From contig NZ_LROM01000102.1 of the NCBI RefSeq assembly GCF_001758785.1, positions 41,142 to 105,141 of the forward strand: a stretch of 64,000 nt of DNA, given 5' to 3'. Under the pieces are notes generated by a model, which saw only the letters and a program-made list of their open reading frames with translations, was not told the origin of the DNA and did no database searches. Below, one piece after another: positions 1-8,811 of this stretch (positions within the stretch are counted from its first letter, which is position 1; each line of letters starts with the position of its first letter). The position numbers were made by a program, and so were the translations under genes. The DNA is from Duganella phyllosphaerae. GTDB taxonomy: Bacteria > Pseudomonadota > Gammaproteobacteria > Burkholderiales > Burkholderiaceae_D.

Positions 1-1800
1 TTCCGCGTCACGGCCAAGGTGGAGACCAAGCAGGTGCGCCTGGCCATCAAGAGCAACAAGGACTGGTTTGCCGCCAGCGGCCAGGTGCAGATCGACGAAG
101 ACAAGGTGATGGACTTGCGCACCCTGCTCGAACTGGTCCAGAAAAGCAAAAGCCGCTTCGTGGAGCTGGGCGAGAACCGCTTCCTGGCGCTGGCCGACGA
201 ACTGCACCGGCGCCTGCGCGAAGTCTCGGCCTACGGTGAGCTGACCGAAGACGGCGTGCGGCTGCACCCGCTGGCGTCGTTCGCGCTGGAAGAACTGGCC
301 GATGACGTGGGCGGCGTGAAGGCCGACAAGCTGTGGAAAGAGCACCTGGCGCGCATGGCCGAGCAGACCACGTTCGAGCCGGTGCTGCCCACCACCTTGC
401 AGGCCGACCTGCGCGACTACCAGGTCGACGGCTTCAACTGGCTGGCGCGCCTGGCCCACTGGGGCGTGGGCGCCTGCCTGGCCGACGACATGGGCCTCGG
501 CAAAACCCTGCAGGCGCTGGCGCTGATCCTCTCGCGCGCGCCGGACGGCCCCACCCTGGTGATCGCGCCCACGTCCGTGTGCCTGAACTGGGTGAGCGAG
601 GCCGCGCGCTTCGCGCCCACGCTCAACGTCAAGATGTTCGGTGCCGGCGACCGCGCCGACACGCTGGCCACCTTGCAGCCGTACGACCTGGTCGTGGCCA
701 GCTATGGCCTGCTGCAACTGGAGGCGGCGCTGTTTGCGGGCGTCAAGTGGCGCACCATCGTGCTCGACGAAGCGCAGGCGATCAAGAACGGCGCCACCAA
801 GCGCTCGCAGGCGGTGATGGCGCTGAACGGCGAGTTCCGCATGGCGTGCACCGGCACGCCGCTGGAAAACCACCTGGGCGAGTTGTGGAACCTGTTCCGC
901 TTCATCAACCCGGGCCTCTTGGGCAGCATCGAGCAGTTCAACCTGCGCTTTGCCGCGCCGATCGAAAAGCCGCAGGACCACCGCGCCGAAGTGGGCGCGC
1001 GCAACCGCCTGCGCCGGCTGATCCAGCCGTTCATGCTGCGCCGGACCAAGTCGCAGGTACTGACCGAACTGCCGCCGCGCACGGAGATCACCTTGGAAGT
1101 GGACCTGTCGGCGGAAGAGACGGCGCTGTACGAGTCGCTGCGCCGCACGGCGCTGGAAACGCTGGCAGCGGTCGAGGGGCCGGCCGAGAAAAAATCGATC
1201 CAGATCCTGGCCGAGATCATGAAGCTGCGCCGCGCCTGCTGCAATCCCAATTTGGTGTCACCGGAACTGGGCATCGCCAGCAGCAAGCTGGCCGCCTTCG
1301 CGCACCTGTTGCAAGGCTTGCTCGAGAACCGCCACAAGGTGCTGGTGTTCAGCCAGTTCGTCGATCACCTGGCGCTGATCCGCGCCCACCTGGACGCCAA
1401 CCAGATCGGCTACCAGTACCTGGACGGTTCCACGCCGATGAACGAGCGCAAGAAGCGGGTGGACGCGTTCCAGGCCGGCATCGGCGACGTGTTCCTCATC
1501 AGCCTGAAAGCCGGCGGCGTGGGCATCAACCTCACCGCCGCCGATTACGTGATCCACATGGACCCGTGGTGGAACCCGGCAGTGGAAGACCAGGCCTCGG
1601 ACCGGGCCCACCGCATGGGCCAGCTGCGGCCGGTGACGATTTACCGGCTGGTGGCGCGCCACACCATCGAGGAAGGCATCGTCGATCTGCACCAGCACAA
1701 GCGCGACCTGGCCGACAGCCTGCTCGAAGGCAGCGATGTCTCGGGCCGCATGTCGGCCGGCGAGATGCTGAGCATGCTGCACGAGGGTCTGCAACGATAG
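1..1800 (+). CDS. SNF2-family DEAD/H helicase, C-terminal part (5' end outside window)
   Basis: The reading frame is open from the first base, so the gene starts upstream and only its last 600 or so codons are here. An SNF2 ATPase core is clear: Walker A DDMGLGKT at about nt 484-507, the DExH-box variant DEAQ at about 766-777, then the second RecA lobe with FSQF and the motif DPWWNPAVEDQASDRAHRMGQ-like segment near 1561-1623. SNF2 proteins translocate on double-stranded DNA and remodel protein-DNA complexes. Bacterial members of this type usually carry an N-terminal SWIM zinc finger, which would lie outside the window. A second, full-length SNF2 gene lies at 34418-37570 and uses DESH instead of DEAQ, so the two are not recent duplicates. 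Family assignment is firm, substrate unknown. Confidence 0.93.
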   Translation, partial: FRVTAKVETKQVRLAIKSNKDWFAASGQVQIDEDKVMDLRTLLELVQKSKSRFVELGENRFLALADELHRRLREVSAYGELTEDGVRLHPLASFALEELADDVGGVKADKLWKEHLARMAEQTTFEPVLPTTLQADLRDYQVDGFNWLARLAHWGVGACLADDMGLGKTLQALALILSRAPDGPTLVIAPTSVCLNWVSEAARFAPTLNVKMFGAGDRADTLATLQPYDLVVASYGLLQLEAALFAGVKWRTIVLDEAQAIKNGATKRSQAVMALNGEFRMACTGTPLENHLGELWNLFRFINPGLLGSIEQFNLRFAAPIEKPQDHRAEVGARNRLRRLIQPFMLRRTKSQVLTELPPRTEITLEVDLSAEETALYESLRRTALETLAAVEGPAEKKSIQILAEIMKLRRACCNPNLVSPELGIASSKLAAFAHLLQGLLENRHKVLVFSQFVDHLALIRAHLDANQIGYQYLDGSTPMNERKKRVDAFQAGIGDVFLISLKAGGVGINLTAADYVIHMDPWWNPAVEDQASDRAHRMGQLRPVTIYRLVARHTIEEGIVDLHQHKRDLADSLLEGSDVSGRMSAGEMLSMLHEGLQR

Positions 1801-1882
1801 TGCACTAAAGCCGAGAACTTCCGGCAGCGGGTATCGTCAAACCGGGAACGGCGCCGCCGGCGCCGCTCACCAGGAGATCGAT

Positions 1883-2341
1883 ATGAGCACGATTGCAGAA
1901 GTCATGAGCCGCGATGTGACCAGCGTGGCGCCCGATAGCACCATCCGCGAAGCGGCCGAACTGATGGACGACCTCGACGTGGGCGCCCTGCCCGTCACCG
2001 AGGGCAGGCGCCTGGTCGGCATGGTCACCGACCGCGACATCACCGTGCGCGCCACGGCCGCCGGCCTGGGGCCGGAGGAAACCGCCGTCAGCGAAGTGAT
2101 GACCGAAGATATTTGCCACTGCTTCGAGGACCAGGACGTGGAAGACGTGATGCAGGACATGCGCGACATCCAGATCCGCCGGGTGCCGGTGGTCAGTCGG
2201 GACGACCACTCCCTGATCGGCATCGTCGCGCTGGCCGACCTGGCCGACATCGGCGCCGACACCGATCCGGAGGAAACCGCAGCCACGCTACGCGACATTT
2301 CCTCGCCCGAGCCGCTCAGCGACGGCGGTGCGCGCACCTGA
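1883..2341 (+). CDS. CBS domain pair protein
   Basis: A 152-residue cytoplasmic protein made of two tandem CBS domains (roughly residues 8-62 and 73-130), with the typical GxLPVTExxRLVGMVTDRDI-type turn and a matching second repeat (RRVPVVSRDD...IGIVALADLA). CBS pairs bind adenine nucleotides or similar ligands and normally act as regulatory modules. Free-standing pairs are common in Burkholderiales and their partners are usually unknown. An AGGAG Shine-Dalgarno sequence sits about 7 bases before the ATG. It is 82 bases behind the SNF2 gene on the same strand and may be co-transcribed with it. The acidic C-terminal 20 residues have no obvious function. Confidence 0.9.
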   Translation: MSTIAEVMSRDVTSVAPDSTIREAAELMDDLDVGALPVTEGRRLVGMVTDRDITVRATAAGLGPEETAVSEVMTEDICHCFEDQDVEDVMQDMRDIQIRRVPVVSRDDHSLIGIVALADLADIGADTDPEETAATLRDISSPEPLSDGGART

Positions 2342-2512
2342 GGGGCCATCATCATCACCAGCGGCCAGCCCATGCAGTTGCTCCTGCGGGGCAGGTCGCG
2401 GAATATGTCGTCTTGTAACGAACGCTCTCAAGCGGGCGGATTAATGATAATCTCCCACGCTTCGACTCGGCTCGCGTGCGGGCCTTGTCACTTTCACACA
2501 AGGCTGCATACG

Positions 2513-4360
2513 ATGATCAAGACAAAACTCGCGCTGGCGATGGTAATGGCGGCACTCGCCTTTGCACCGGCCAGTGCCGCGACCCAGAAAAAGTCCGCAA
2601 AAACTACCAAAAACACCAAGAAAAGCACCGCCAAGAACACCGCCAAAACGGCTGCCAAGGCCGCCCCCGCAGCGGTGCTGGCCGAGCGCTGGCCGGACCG
2701 CCAGTTCGATTCGTTGAGCAACCAGTTCCTTAACGCGCAGTGGCGCATCGATTCGGAAAGCGCGATCTACGCCGGCAAGTACGATACCGCCGCCACCCTG
2801 TTCGTGCCTGACCAGGCCGGCATTGCCAGCGAACTGGCCTTTATCGATGAATGGCTCGAGCGCTTCGGCAAGGTCAACGTCAAGCAATTGTCCGCCAAGC
2901 AGCGCACCGACCTGCAACTGCTGCAAAACAAGCTCGAAGGCGACCGCTGGCGGCTGACCACGCTGCGCGAATACGAGTGGAACCCGGCCAGCTACAACGT
3001 GGCCGGCCCGCTCGACCTGATCCTCAACACCGAATACGCGGCCCGGCCGCAGCGCCTGCGCACCCTGCTCAAGCGCATCACCAGCATTCCCGCCTACTAC
3101 GACGCGGCACGCGCCAACATCGTCAACCCCACGCGCGAGCACACGCGCCTGGCGATCAAGCAGGCGCCCGGCGTGATGGCCGTGCTGGTGGAAGTGAACA
3201 AGGCGGCGCAGGCGTCGATCCTGAACGCGGCCGAGAAGCAGCAATTCACGCTGCGCGTGGATGCGGCGCTGGCGGCGGTGAATAACTACGTCACCTACCT
3301 GACCGAGCGCGAAAAGCTGATGGATACCAAGGGCCGGCGCAGCTTCCGCATCGGCAAGGAGCTGTACGAGAAAAAATTCGCCTACGATATCCAGTCGGGC
3401 AGCACCGCCGAGCAAACCTATCAAAAAGCGCTGGCCGCGCGGGAAGACCTGCTGGCCAATATGGACCGCCTGTCCGACGCGATGTGGGACAAGTATCTGC
3501 CCGGCGTGGCCAGGCCGGCCGACCGCTATGCCAAGATCGGCATGATGATCGACAAACTGTCCGAGCGCCACGTCGCGCGCGAGAATTTCGTCACCGAAAT
3601 CAAGCGCCAGATTCCCGAGTTGCAGGCCTGGGTGATCAAGCACGACCTGCTCACGCTCGACCCGAACAAGCAGCTCGAAGTACGCGCCACCCCGGCCTAC
3701 CAGGCCGGCGTGGCAGGCGCCAGCATCGACGCGCCAGGCCCGTACCGGCCGCAGGATCGCACCTACTACAACGTCACCCCGCTCGACGGCGCCACGCCCG
3801 AAGCGGCCGAGAGCAGCCTGCGCGAGTACAACCACTGGATCCTGCAGATCCTCAATATCCACGAAGCGATTCCCGGCCATTACGCCCAGCTCATCTACGC
3901 CAACAAGTCGCCGTCGATCGTCAAGTCGATCTTCGGCAACGGCGCGATGGTGGAAGGGTGGGCCGTGTACGGCGAGCGCATGATGCTCGAATCGGGCTAC
4001 GGCGACAATGCGCCGGAGATGTGGCTGATGTACTCGAAGTGGAACCTGCGCAGCGTGACCAACACCATCCTCGACTACAGCGTGCACGTGCTGGGCATGA
4101 CCGAGGAACAGGCAATCGACCTGCTCACGCGCCAGGCCTTCCAGACCCGCACCGAGGCCACCGAGAAGTGGCACCGGGTACAGGTGTCGTCGGTGCAGCT
4201 GACCAGCTACTTCAGCGGCTACAGCGAGATCATGGCGCTGCGCGAGGAGCGCAAGCAGGCGCTGGGCGGCAACTTCAATCTGAAACAGTTCCACGAACAG
4301 TTCCTCAGCTACGGCAGCGCGCCGGTGCGGGTGATCCGCGAGTTGATGATCAATAAATAA
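2513..4360 (+). CDS. Secreted DUF885 family protein (putative metallopeptidase)
   Basis: A 615-residue exported protein. The chosen ATG gives a classical signal peptide (MIKTK, hydrophobic core LALAMVMAALAFAPASA, cleavage after ASA); longer in-frame starts upstream would bury it. A Lys/Thr/Ala-rich linker of about 35 residues follows the signal sequence. The DUF885 signature HEAIPGH, resembling a zinc-peptidase HExxH helix, is in the C-terminal half (about nt 3859-3879), followed by the conserved GWAVYGERMM segment that likely supplies further ligands. DUF885 proteins are generally described as periplasmic or lipoprotein peptidase-like; the substrate is unknown. No operon partner is evident. 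Confidence 0.88.
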   Translation: MIKTKLALAMVMAALAFAPASAATQKKSAKTTKNTKKSTAKNTAKTAAKAAPAAVLAERWPDRQFDSLSNQFLNAQWRIDSESAIYAGKYDTAATLFVPDQAGIASELAFIDEWLERFGKVNVKQLSAKQRTDLQLLQNKLEGDRWRLTTLREYEWNPASYNVAGPLDLILNTEYAARPQRLRTLLKRITSIPAYYDAARANIVNPTREHTRLAIKQAPGVMAVLVEVNKAAQASILNAAEKQQFTLRVDAALAAVNNYVTYLTEREKLMDTKGRRSFRIGKELYEKKFAYDIQSGSTAEQTYQKALAAREDLLANMDRLSDAMWDKYLPGVARPADRYAKIGMMIDKLSERHVARENFVTEIKRQIPELQAWVIKHDLLTLDPNKQLEVRATPAYQAGVAGASIDAPGPYRPQDRTYYNVTPLDGATPEAAESSLREYNHWILQILNIHEAIPGHYAQLIYANKSPSIVKSIFGNGAMVEGWAVYGERMMLESGYGDNAPEMWLMYSKWNLRSVTNTILDYSVHVLGMTEEQAIDLLTRQAFQTRTEATEKWHRVQVSSVQLTSYFSGYSEIMALREERKQALGGNFNLKQFHEQFLSYGSAPVRVIRELMINK

Positions 4361-4437
4361 GTGTCGGCGAACAATAAAAACGGCTTGAATGGCCGGATTC
4401 GGCCAGGAGCGGACCCTGAACATAATAGGGTTTATAA

Positions 4438-4767
4438 ATGTGGATACGACCAATGATTAGTTTGGAAGTGCAGATAGAGCGCGTTGTTGACGACCACTTT
4501 CCGATGTGGGTAGGATGCGTGCTTACCGATGCTGGCGGCGTACGAGATGAATTCGTCGAAAAAGAACCCGTTATAAGAACTGGGGAACAAATGTCCGGGA
4601 GCCATTACCACCACCTGGGGCACATCCGCTGCGTCGTTGAAGAGGAATGGGTTGATGAACTGGGACGAAGCCTGGTACGGGTGAGCACTGAGAAGCCTTG
4701 GTCCATAGAGTCGGTAGCTGGAGAGACCAAGTTCACGGTTTTTAAAGAACAAATCTTTTCGGGTTAA
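4438..4767 (+). CDS. Small conserved-looking hypothetical protein
   Basis: A 109-residue soluble protein that I do not recognise by name. The segment beginning MISLEVQIERVVDDHFPMWV, followed by CVLTDAGG and FVEKEPVI, resembles a widespread family of small uncharacterised beta-rich proteins that have a C-terminal strand with VSTEKPWSIES-like spacing. A second in-frame ATG at 4453 gives the family-like start; the upstream ATG at 4438 has the better spaced TAGGG. No signal peptide or membrane segment is visible. It opens the AT-richer patch that runs to about 6.57 kb. An antisense frame over the same bases was judged a shadow. Confidence 0.6.
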   Translation: MWIRPMISLEVQIERVVDDHFPMWVGCVLTDAGGVRDEFVEKEPVIRTGEQMSGSHYHHLGHIRCVVEEEWVDELGRSLVRVSTEKPWSIESVAGETKFTVFKEQIFSG

Positions 4768-4837
4768 GTTTGGGCCGCGAACGGCCATTCTCGGACATTC
4801 AGTAAGCGTTTTTTTCTATTTTTTTGGGAATTGGATA

Positions 4838-5353
4838 ATGGGATTGCTCCAAGCACTGGTACTGACGTCCTACTTGGCATTCGGCACAGCCGTTGGCGCG
4901 AGCAATGAACAAACCGATTCCGTCGCACTACCAAGCATCCCGCCAGGTGTGCTCGAAGCACTCGGCAAGGCAGGATTAGCAGCGAAATTTTCTATCTCTA
5001 CGCACCTAAATCCGTTCTACATTCAAGGTGATTTTAACGGTAATGGAAAACTGGACTGCGCGATACTTGTCAGGAATAGAGCTTCAGGGAAACTTGGAGT
5101 TGCTATTGTTCATATGGGCAAGGGGTACGTAAGCATAATTGGCGCGGGGACTGCTTTTGGAAGTGGCGGCGATGATTTGGCGTGGATGGACGCGTGGTAC
5201 GCCTATCCACGGGGTAAGGTATCTCACGGTGCTGACGAGGACTCGCCGCCGACGCTGAAAGGTGACGCTCTCATGCTGATAAAGACGCAATCCGCAAGCG
5301 GCCTAGCGTATTGGGGTGGTACACATTATAAGTGGTATCAACAGGGCGACTAA
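4838..5353 (+). CDS. Exported hypothetical protein
   Basis: A 171-residue protein with a likely signal peptide (residues 1-20, MGLLQALVLTSYLAFGTAVGA). Around residue 67 it has DFNGNGKLDCAIL, which resembles the calcium-binding dockerin/FG-GAP type loop DxNxNGxxD and is typical of secreted proteins of unknown role. The remainder carries a Gly-rich GSGGDDLAWMD segment and ends WGGTHYKWYQQGD. No known enzyme motif is visible. The gene lies between two other unrecognised genes in a region whose base composition is lower in GC than the neighbouring housekeeping genes. Confidence 0.6.
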   Translation: MGLLQALVLTSYLAFGTAVGASNEQTDSVALPSIPPGVLEALGKAGLAAKFSISTHLNPFYIQGDFNGNGKLDCAILVRNRASGKLGVAIVHMGKGYVSIIGAGTAFGSGGDDLAWMDAWYAYPRGKVSHGADEDSPPTLKGDALMLIKTQSASGLAYWGGTHYKWYQQGD

Positions 5354-5575
5354 CGGCCAAGAACTGCCGTTCACTAGGAAATCGCCTACTGGGCCATGAA
5401 GCTCAAAAAATTTTATCGGTGGGTTCTTGGCACTGCAGGAGTAGTGGCTTTGTTGTCGCGAGGCATTAGCTAATACATCGAACTGATGTTGCAGTCGGTT
5501 CTTGAAACCGCCCTGAATTTCAGATGCAGAATGTGCTGATACGTATGCGACTAAAAAAATTAATGGAGGAAAGAA

Positions 5576-6271
5576 ATGATAAGGTTCAGCGCCAAGAGTC
5601 TTTATCTGGCCGCATTTTTATTTCTGTCTTTTAACTCTCATGCTGAAGATTTGATAACGGTGCATCTGGTATCCGGCGTCACACTAAGACATGCTGTGGC
5701 GGCATCATCGATTGTGGCGAAAATACAGATTACCTCAGTTTCTCCTGTTCTGGATGAGTCTTTGAAGGAGAAGCCTGCTTGCGGATTTCTGTATGGCGCA
5801 AAAGTTATTCAGTCATTCAAGGGTGGTTCTGATAGTTTTAATTTTTTCATGCCATCACGAGTTAGTTTATTTTCTCGCGGGAAGGATTATCTGGCTATTG
5901 TCAAATATCGAACGAACGATGAGGAAACTCTTATTTTTTCAAACTTTGATGATGTAATGAGTGAATCTGATAGCTACTCGGCCAAGTGCAGGTTCAGAAG
6001 CGGTTTTTATGTATCGGCAAATTCTCCTTTTGTTATGCCTTTTGATATGGATGCAGGAAAAGAGTTTGGTGGACAGTGGCTAGTGACCACGCCTGGACTA
6101 TTTCTTTGTGAATACAAAGAGGAAGATCCGTTTGAGAATGACAGTTTTTCCAGAAAAACCAAGTCTGGAAAATCTGTTCACAGCTGGGTGGAGGTGAAAC
6201 GTCTGATCAAAAAATCCAACAGGTGGTTTGATTTATTCCGAAAAAATAAACTTGATTCGTGTATCGAGTAA
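5576..6271 (+). CDS. Exported hypothetical protein, AT-rich gene
   Basis: A 231-residue protein with a clear signal peptide (KSLYLAAFLFLSFNSHA, cleavage after SHA about residue 23) and a good GGAGGA ribosome site at about 5564-5569. The mature part has Cys residues (ACGFLYGAKV, AKCRFRSG, FLCEYKEE) that could form disulfides, and a layout (secreted, Cys near a GAKVIQSFKG-type strand) faintly like netrin/TIMP-type NTR folds, but this is only an impression. Codon use is strikingly A/T-biased compared with the rest of the window, suggesting acquisition by transfer. Function unknown. Confidence 0.65.
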   Translation: MIRFSAKSLYLAAFLFLSFNSHAEDLITVHLVSGVTLRHAVAASSIVAKIQITSVSPVLDESLKEKPACGFLYGAKVIQSFKGGSDSFNFFMPSRVSLFSRGKDYLAIVKYRTNDEETLIFSNFDDVMSESDSYSAKCRFRSGFYVSANSPFVMPFDMDAGKEFGGQWLVTTPGLFLCEYKEEDPFENDSFSRKTKSGKSVHSWVEVKRLIKKSNRWFDLFRKNKLDSCIE

Positions 6272-6569
6272 ATATTTTTCTTTAAGTGGTGGCGAGATTT
6301 TTGATAAAGACGAAATATCAATTGGTGTCTGAAAAGCGACATGAGGCACTTATTTTTCAGGCTCCTCAATCTTCGCGGATTTGCATGTTGCTGGTCTATA
6401 ATAAAGTACTGATATTGATGTCATGCGAGTAGGGGGCAAGCTCAATTTGAGGGCGCTCCCATAAAAAGGGGTGAAGGTCCGCTTCGGGGCGAAAGCAGCC
6501 ATTTGTATAACACGAAAATCTTGGCCCCTTACGTTATCCCATACTGACTCATGGCCATAACACCCATGC
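6272..6569. other. Intergenic stretch without recognisable gene
   Basis: About 300 bases between the AT-rich gene ending at 6271 and the terminator at 6570. Only very short open frames without ribosome sites occur. A TATAAT-like box is present near 6397 but it has no gene to serve on the plus strand. A short imperfect hairpin around 6474-6505 was noted and not interpreted. Confidence 0.5.
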
Positions 6570-6609
6570 AAAAGCCCCGCAGTGGCGACACTGCGGGGCT
6601 TTATTTTAT
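6570..6609. terminator. Strong intrinsic terminator after tatC
   Basis: A perfect 12-base-pair stem (AGCCCCGCAGTG, loop GCGA, then the complement, 6573-6600) with T-rich flanks on both sides, so it may work in both directions. It lies just beyond the tatC stop codon and should end the long minus-strand transcript; on the plus strand it isolates the hypothetical genes. Confidence 0.85.
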
Positions 6610-6618
6610 CCGGTGATA

Positions 6619-7377
6619 TTACGATTGCTTTTCTTCGGGGGCGGTAGACATCTTGACGAACATCGGCGCGACCAGCAGACCCAGTTCGAACAGCAGCCAC
6701 ATCGGAATAGCCAGCGAGAACATCGACATCGCGTCCGGTGGGGTGACCACGGCAGCGATGACGAAGGCGCCCACGATGGCGTACGGACGGATTTCCTTGA
6801 GCTTGGCCACCGACACCAGTCCGGTGCGCACCAGGATCACCACCACCACCGGCACCTCGAAGGTGGCGCCGAAGGCCAGGCACATCGACATCACGAAGTC
6901 GAGGTAGTTCTCGATATCGGGCGTGACCGCGATCGAGGTGGGAGAGAATTGGGCAATGAAGTGGAACACGCGGCCGAACACGAAGAAATAGCAGAACGCC
7001 ACGCCGGCCATGAACAGCAGCGACGACGAAATGACCAGCGGCGCCACCAGGCGCTTTTCGTGCATGTACAGGCCGGGCGCGACGAACGCCCACATCTGGT
7101 ACAACACCCACGGCAGCGCGATGATGATACCGAGCACGATGGTCACCTTCATCGGCACCAGGAACGGCGAGGTCACGCCGGTGGCGATCATCTTGGAACC
7201 GACCGGCAGCGAGTTGATCATCGGCTGGGCGATGAAGTCGTAGATTTGCGCGGGGCCGGGCCAGAACATCAGTGCGGCAACTACTACCACCACGCCGATG
7301 GCAGCCTTGACCAGCCGGTTGCGCAGTTCGACCAGATGGGAGATGAAGGTCTCTTCGCCTGTGTTTGGGGTAGTCAT
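6619..7377 (-). CDS. tatC: Sec-independent protein translocase TatC
   Basis: A 252-residue polytopic inner-membrane protein, the receptor of the twin-arginine translocase that exports folded proteins. The N-terminal cytoplasmic motif EETFISHLVELRNRLVKA (residues about 8-25) and the six membrane segments, including the loop FVFGRVFHF and the SPTSIAVTPDIENYLDFVMSM region, are standard TatC. Length is normal. Its ATG overlaps the tatB stop by one base (TGATG), implying translational coupling. It is the last gene before a strong terminator. Confidence 0.98.
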   Translation of the reverse strand: MTTPNTGEETFISHLVELRNRLVKAAIGVVVVVAALMFWPGPAQIYDFIAQPMINSLPVGSKMIATGVTSPFLVPMKVTIVLGIIIALPWVLYQMWAFVAPGLYMHEKRLVAPLVISSSLLFMAGVAFCYFFVFGRVFHFIAQFSPTSIAVTPDIENYLDFVMSMCLAFGATFEVPVVVVILVRTGLVSVAKLKEIRPYAIVGAFVIAAVVTPPDAMSMFSLAIPMWLLFELGLLVAPMFVKMSTAPEEKQS

Positions 7378-7886
7378 CAGTAAAACGAGTTCTGGATGTT
7401 GCCGCGTGGGCGGAACCGGGCAACGCGCGCGGCGCCGGACGTGACGTGCAGCTTGCCGCCGTGGCGTTGCTTGTACCAGCCCGGCACGGCCGAGTTGCGC
7501 ACCAGCTTCTTGCGGCGGAACTCGCGCGCCTTGCGCGCCAGGTCATCGCTGCTCACGGTGGAAAACGAGGTAGAGGCCGAGGAAATGTCTTCCATGGCGG
7601 GCGTGTCATGCCAGGCGTTTTGCACCTCGCTGAGGTTTTCCGCGATGGAGTTTTCGACGTCGCTCTTGATGCTGTGCGCGGCGTCCTGCACTTCCTTTTG
7701 CAGGTTGCGCAGCTCTTCGAGCTCGATTTCGCGCGTGACTTCGGACTTGACGTTGTTGAGGTAACGCTGGGCGCGACCATACAGGTTGCCGGCCATGCGC
7801 GCCACCTTGGGCAGCTTTTCAGGGCCGATGACGATCAGCGCAATCACGCCGATCACCGCCATTTTGGTAAGACCGAGATCGATCAT
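7377..7886 (-). CDS. tatB: Sec-independent protein translocase TatB
   Basis: A 169-residue protein with one N-terminal membrane helix (MIDLGLTKMAVIGVIALIVI), the GPEKLPK hinge and a long amphipathic and charged cytoplasmic helix, as expected for TatB, which works with TatC as the twin-arginine signal receptor. The C-terminal third is Ser/Arg/Lys-rich and less conserved, ending in FRPRGNIQNSFY. It lies between tatA (47-base gap) and tatC (one-base overlap). Confidence 0.96.
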   Translation of the reverse strand: MIDLGLTKMAVIGVIALIVIGPEKLPKVARMAGNLYGRAQRYLNNVKSEVTREIELEELRNLQKEVQDAAHSIKSDVENSIAENLSEVQNAWHDTPAMEDISSASTSFSTVSSDDLARKAREFRRKKLVRNSAVPGWYKQRHGGKLHVTSGAARVARFRPRGNIQNSFY

Positions 7887-7933
7887 AGGACAGAAGCGTC
7901 AGCTCGCGCGGCCCCGCTGGGGGCCGCTGCGGC

Positions 7934-8158
7934 TTACAGCTTGTTTTTCTCTTTGACGTCGACGTCGATGGTGCTCGGGGTGGCCGGCGGTGCAGGCGGG
8001 GCGACCGGCTTGTCCTCGTCGCTACCCTTGACGCCATCCTTGAAGCCTTTGACGGCCTTGCCGATGTCACCACCCATATTGCCCAGCTTTTTAGTGCCGA
8101 AGATCAAAATCACCACCACCAGAACAATCGCCCAGTGTATCCAGCTCATCGAACCCAT
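7934..8158 (-). CDS. tatA: Sec-independent protein translocase TatA
   Basis: A 74-residue protein with one N-terminal membrane helix ([16 protein letters not shown]) followed by the [14 protein letters not shown] hinge and an amphipathic helix ([12 protein letters not shown]), the standard TatA pattern. Multimers form or facilitate the passage of the Tat translocase. The acidic and Pro/Ala-rich tail is typical. Two ATG codons near the start (MGSMSW) are possible; the first is used here. Confidence 0.97.
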   Translation of the reverse strand: MGSMSWIHWAIVLVVVILIFGTKKLGNMGGDIGKAVKGFKDGVKGSDEDKPVAPPAPPATPSTIDVDVKEKNKL

Positions 8159-8291
8159 CTTATTCCCCTTGGCGGCGCAGTGCGCCGGTTAACCTGTTGA
8201 TCCAAAATGCAGCGACAGTATACGTCAAGCTTCGCGTGTCATGTGTATGTCATGCAGCAAGCCTTGTGACCAGTTATCAAGCTGACAGGTG

Positions 8292-8663
8292 TTAGCGTTC
8301 GCCACGCCATGGGTGGGCGCCGCCGATCACGTGCATATGCAGATGGTACACCTCTTGTCCACCGTCAGGCCCACTGTTGATGACGGTCTTGAAGCCGGCC
8401 ACCGGCTGACCTTGCTCATCATAACTGACCGCGCAACCGAATTCCCCTGCAAGACGGGGGGCAAGCGCCAGCATTTTGCCCAGCAGTGGCGCATCGTCCA
8501 CGGTGCAGTCGGACAAGGTGGAAAAATGCTTTTTCGGGATCACCAGCAAGTGCACCGGTGCGTGTGGGTTGATGTCCTTGAACGCGTACAGGTCGTCGTC
8601 TTCGTAGACGGCGGTAGAAGGAATTTTCTTTTCAGCGATCTTGCAGAACAGGCAGTTTTCCAC
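8292..8663 (-). CDS. hinT: HIT-family nucleotide-binding protein (HinT-like)
   Basis: A 123-residue histidine-triad hydrolase. The N-terminal CLFCKIAEKKIPS and the C-terminal triad YHLHMHVIGG are diagnostic of the HinT branch, which hydrolyses purine nucleotide phosphoramidates. Length matches the family. The position between hisE and tatA is a frequent Burkholderiales arrangement and says little about function. A REP doublet (8693-8793) separates it from hisE, and 133 bases separate it from tatA. Confidence 0.94.
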   Translation of the reverse strand: MENCLFCKIAEKKIPSTAVYEDDDLYAFKDINPHAPVHLLVIPKKHFSTLSDCTVDDAPLLGKMLALAPRLAGEFGCAVSYDEQGQPVAGFKTVINSGPDGGQEVYHLHMHVIGGAHPWRGER

Positions 8664-8692
8664 GGGGGCTCCAGTTTCAATGACTTATCCAA

Positions 8693-8793
8693 CGTCATTC
8701 CGCATCGGCGGACCGCCGCGCAGGTGGGGATCCAATGTGCGTGAGCAAACGTGACGCGGCGAAATTGGATTCCCGCCTTCGCGGGAATGACGG
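8693..8793. repeat. REP doublet (REPIN-like), copy 1
   Basis: Two inverted REP units separated by a spacer. The right unit reads TTGGATTCCCGCC-TTC-GCGGGAATGACGG and is itself a hairpin; the left unit (CGTCATTCCGCATCGGCGG) is degraded. Closely related units occur at 16505, 24748, 26540 and 32338, all intergenic. Confidence 0.8.
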
Positions 8794-8811
8794 ATTTTCA
8801 GGTTAATGGCG

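Noticed and set aside
2441..4453. 670-codon minus-strand frame opposite the DUF885 gene
   Set aside because: Antisense shadow; the plus frame has a signal peptide and a family motif.
4432..4788. 118-codon minus-strand frame over the small hypothetical gene at 4438
   Set aside because: The plus-strand frame has a better start and family-like sequence; the minus frame has no ribosome site and covers the same bases.
5396..5473. 25-codon frame MKLKKFYRWVLGTAG between hypothetical genes
   Set aside because: The only AGGA is about 17 bases upstream and the peptide ends quickly; it may be the remnant of a membrane protein start but cannot be supported.
6474..6505. GGTCCGCTTCGGGGCGAAAGC hairpin-like stretch split in the intergenic gap (part of it)
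   Set aside because: Imperfect and short; could be a repeat relic but no second copy is in the window.
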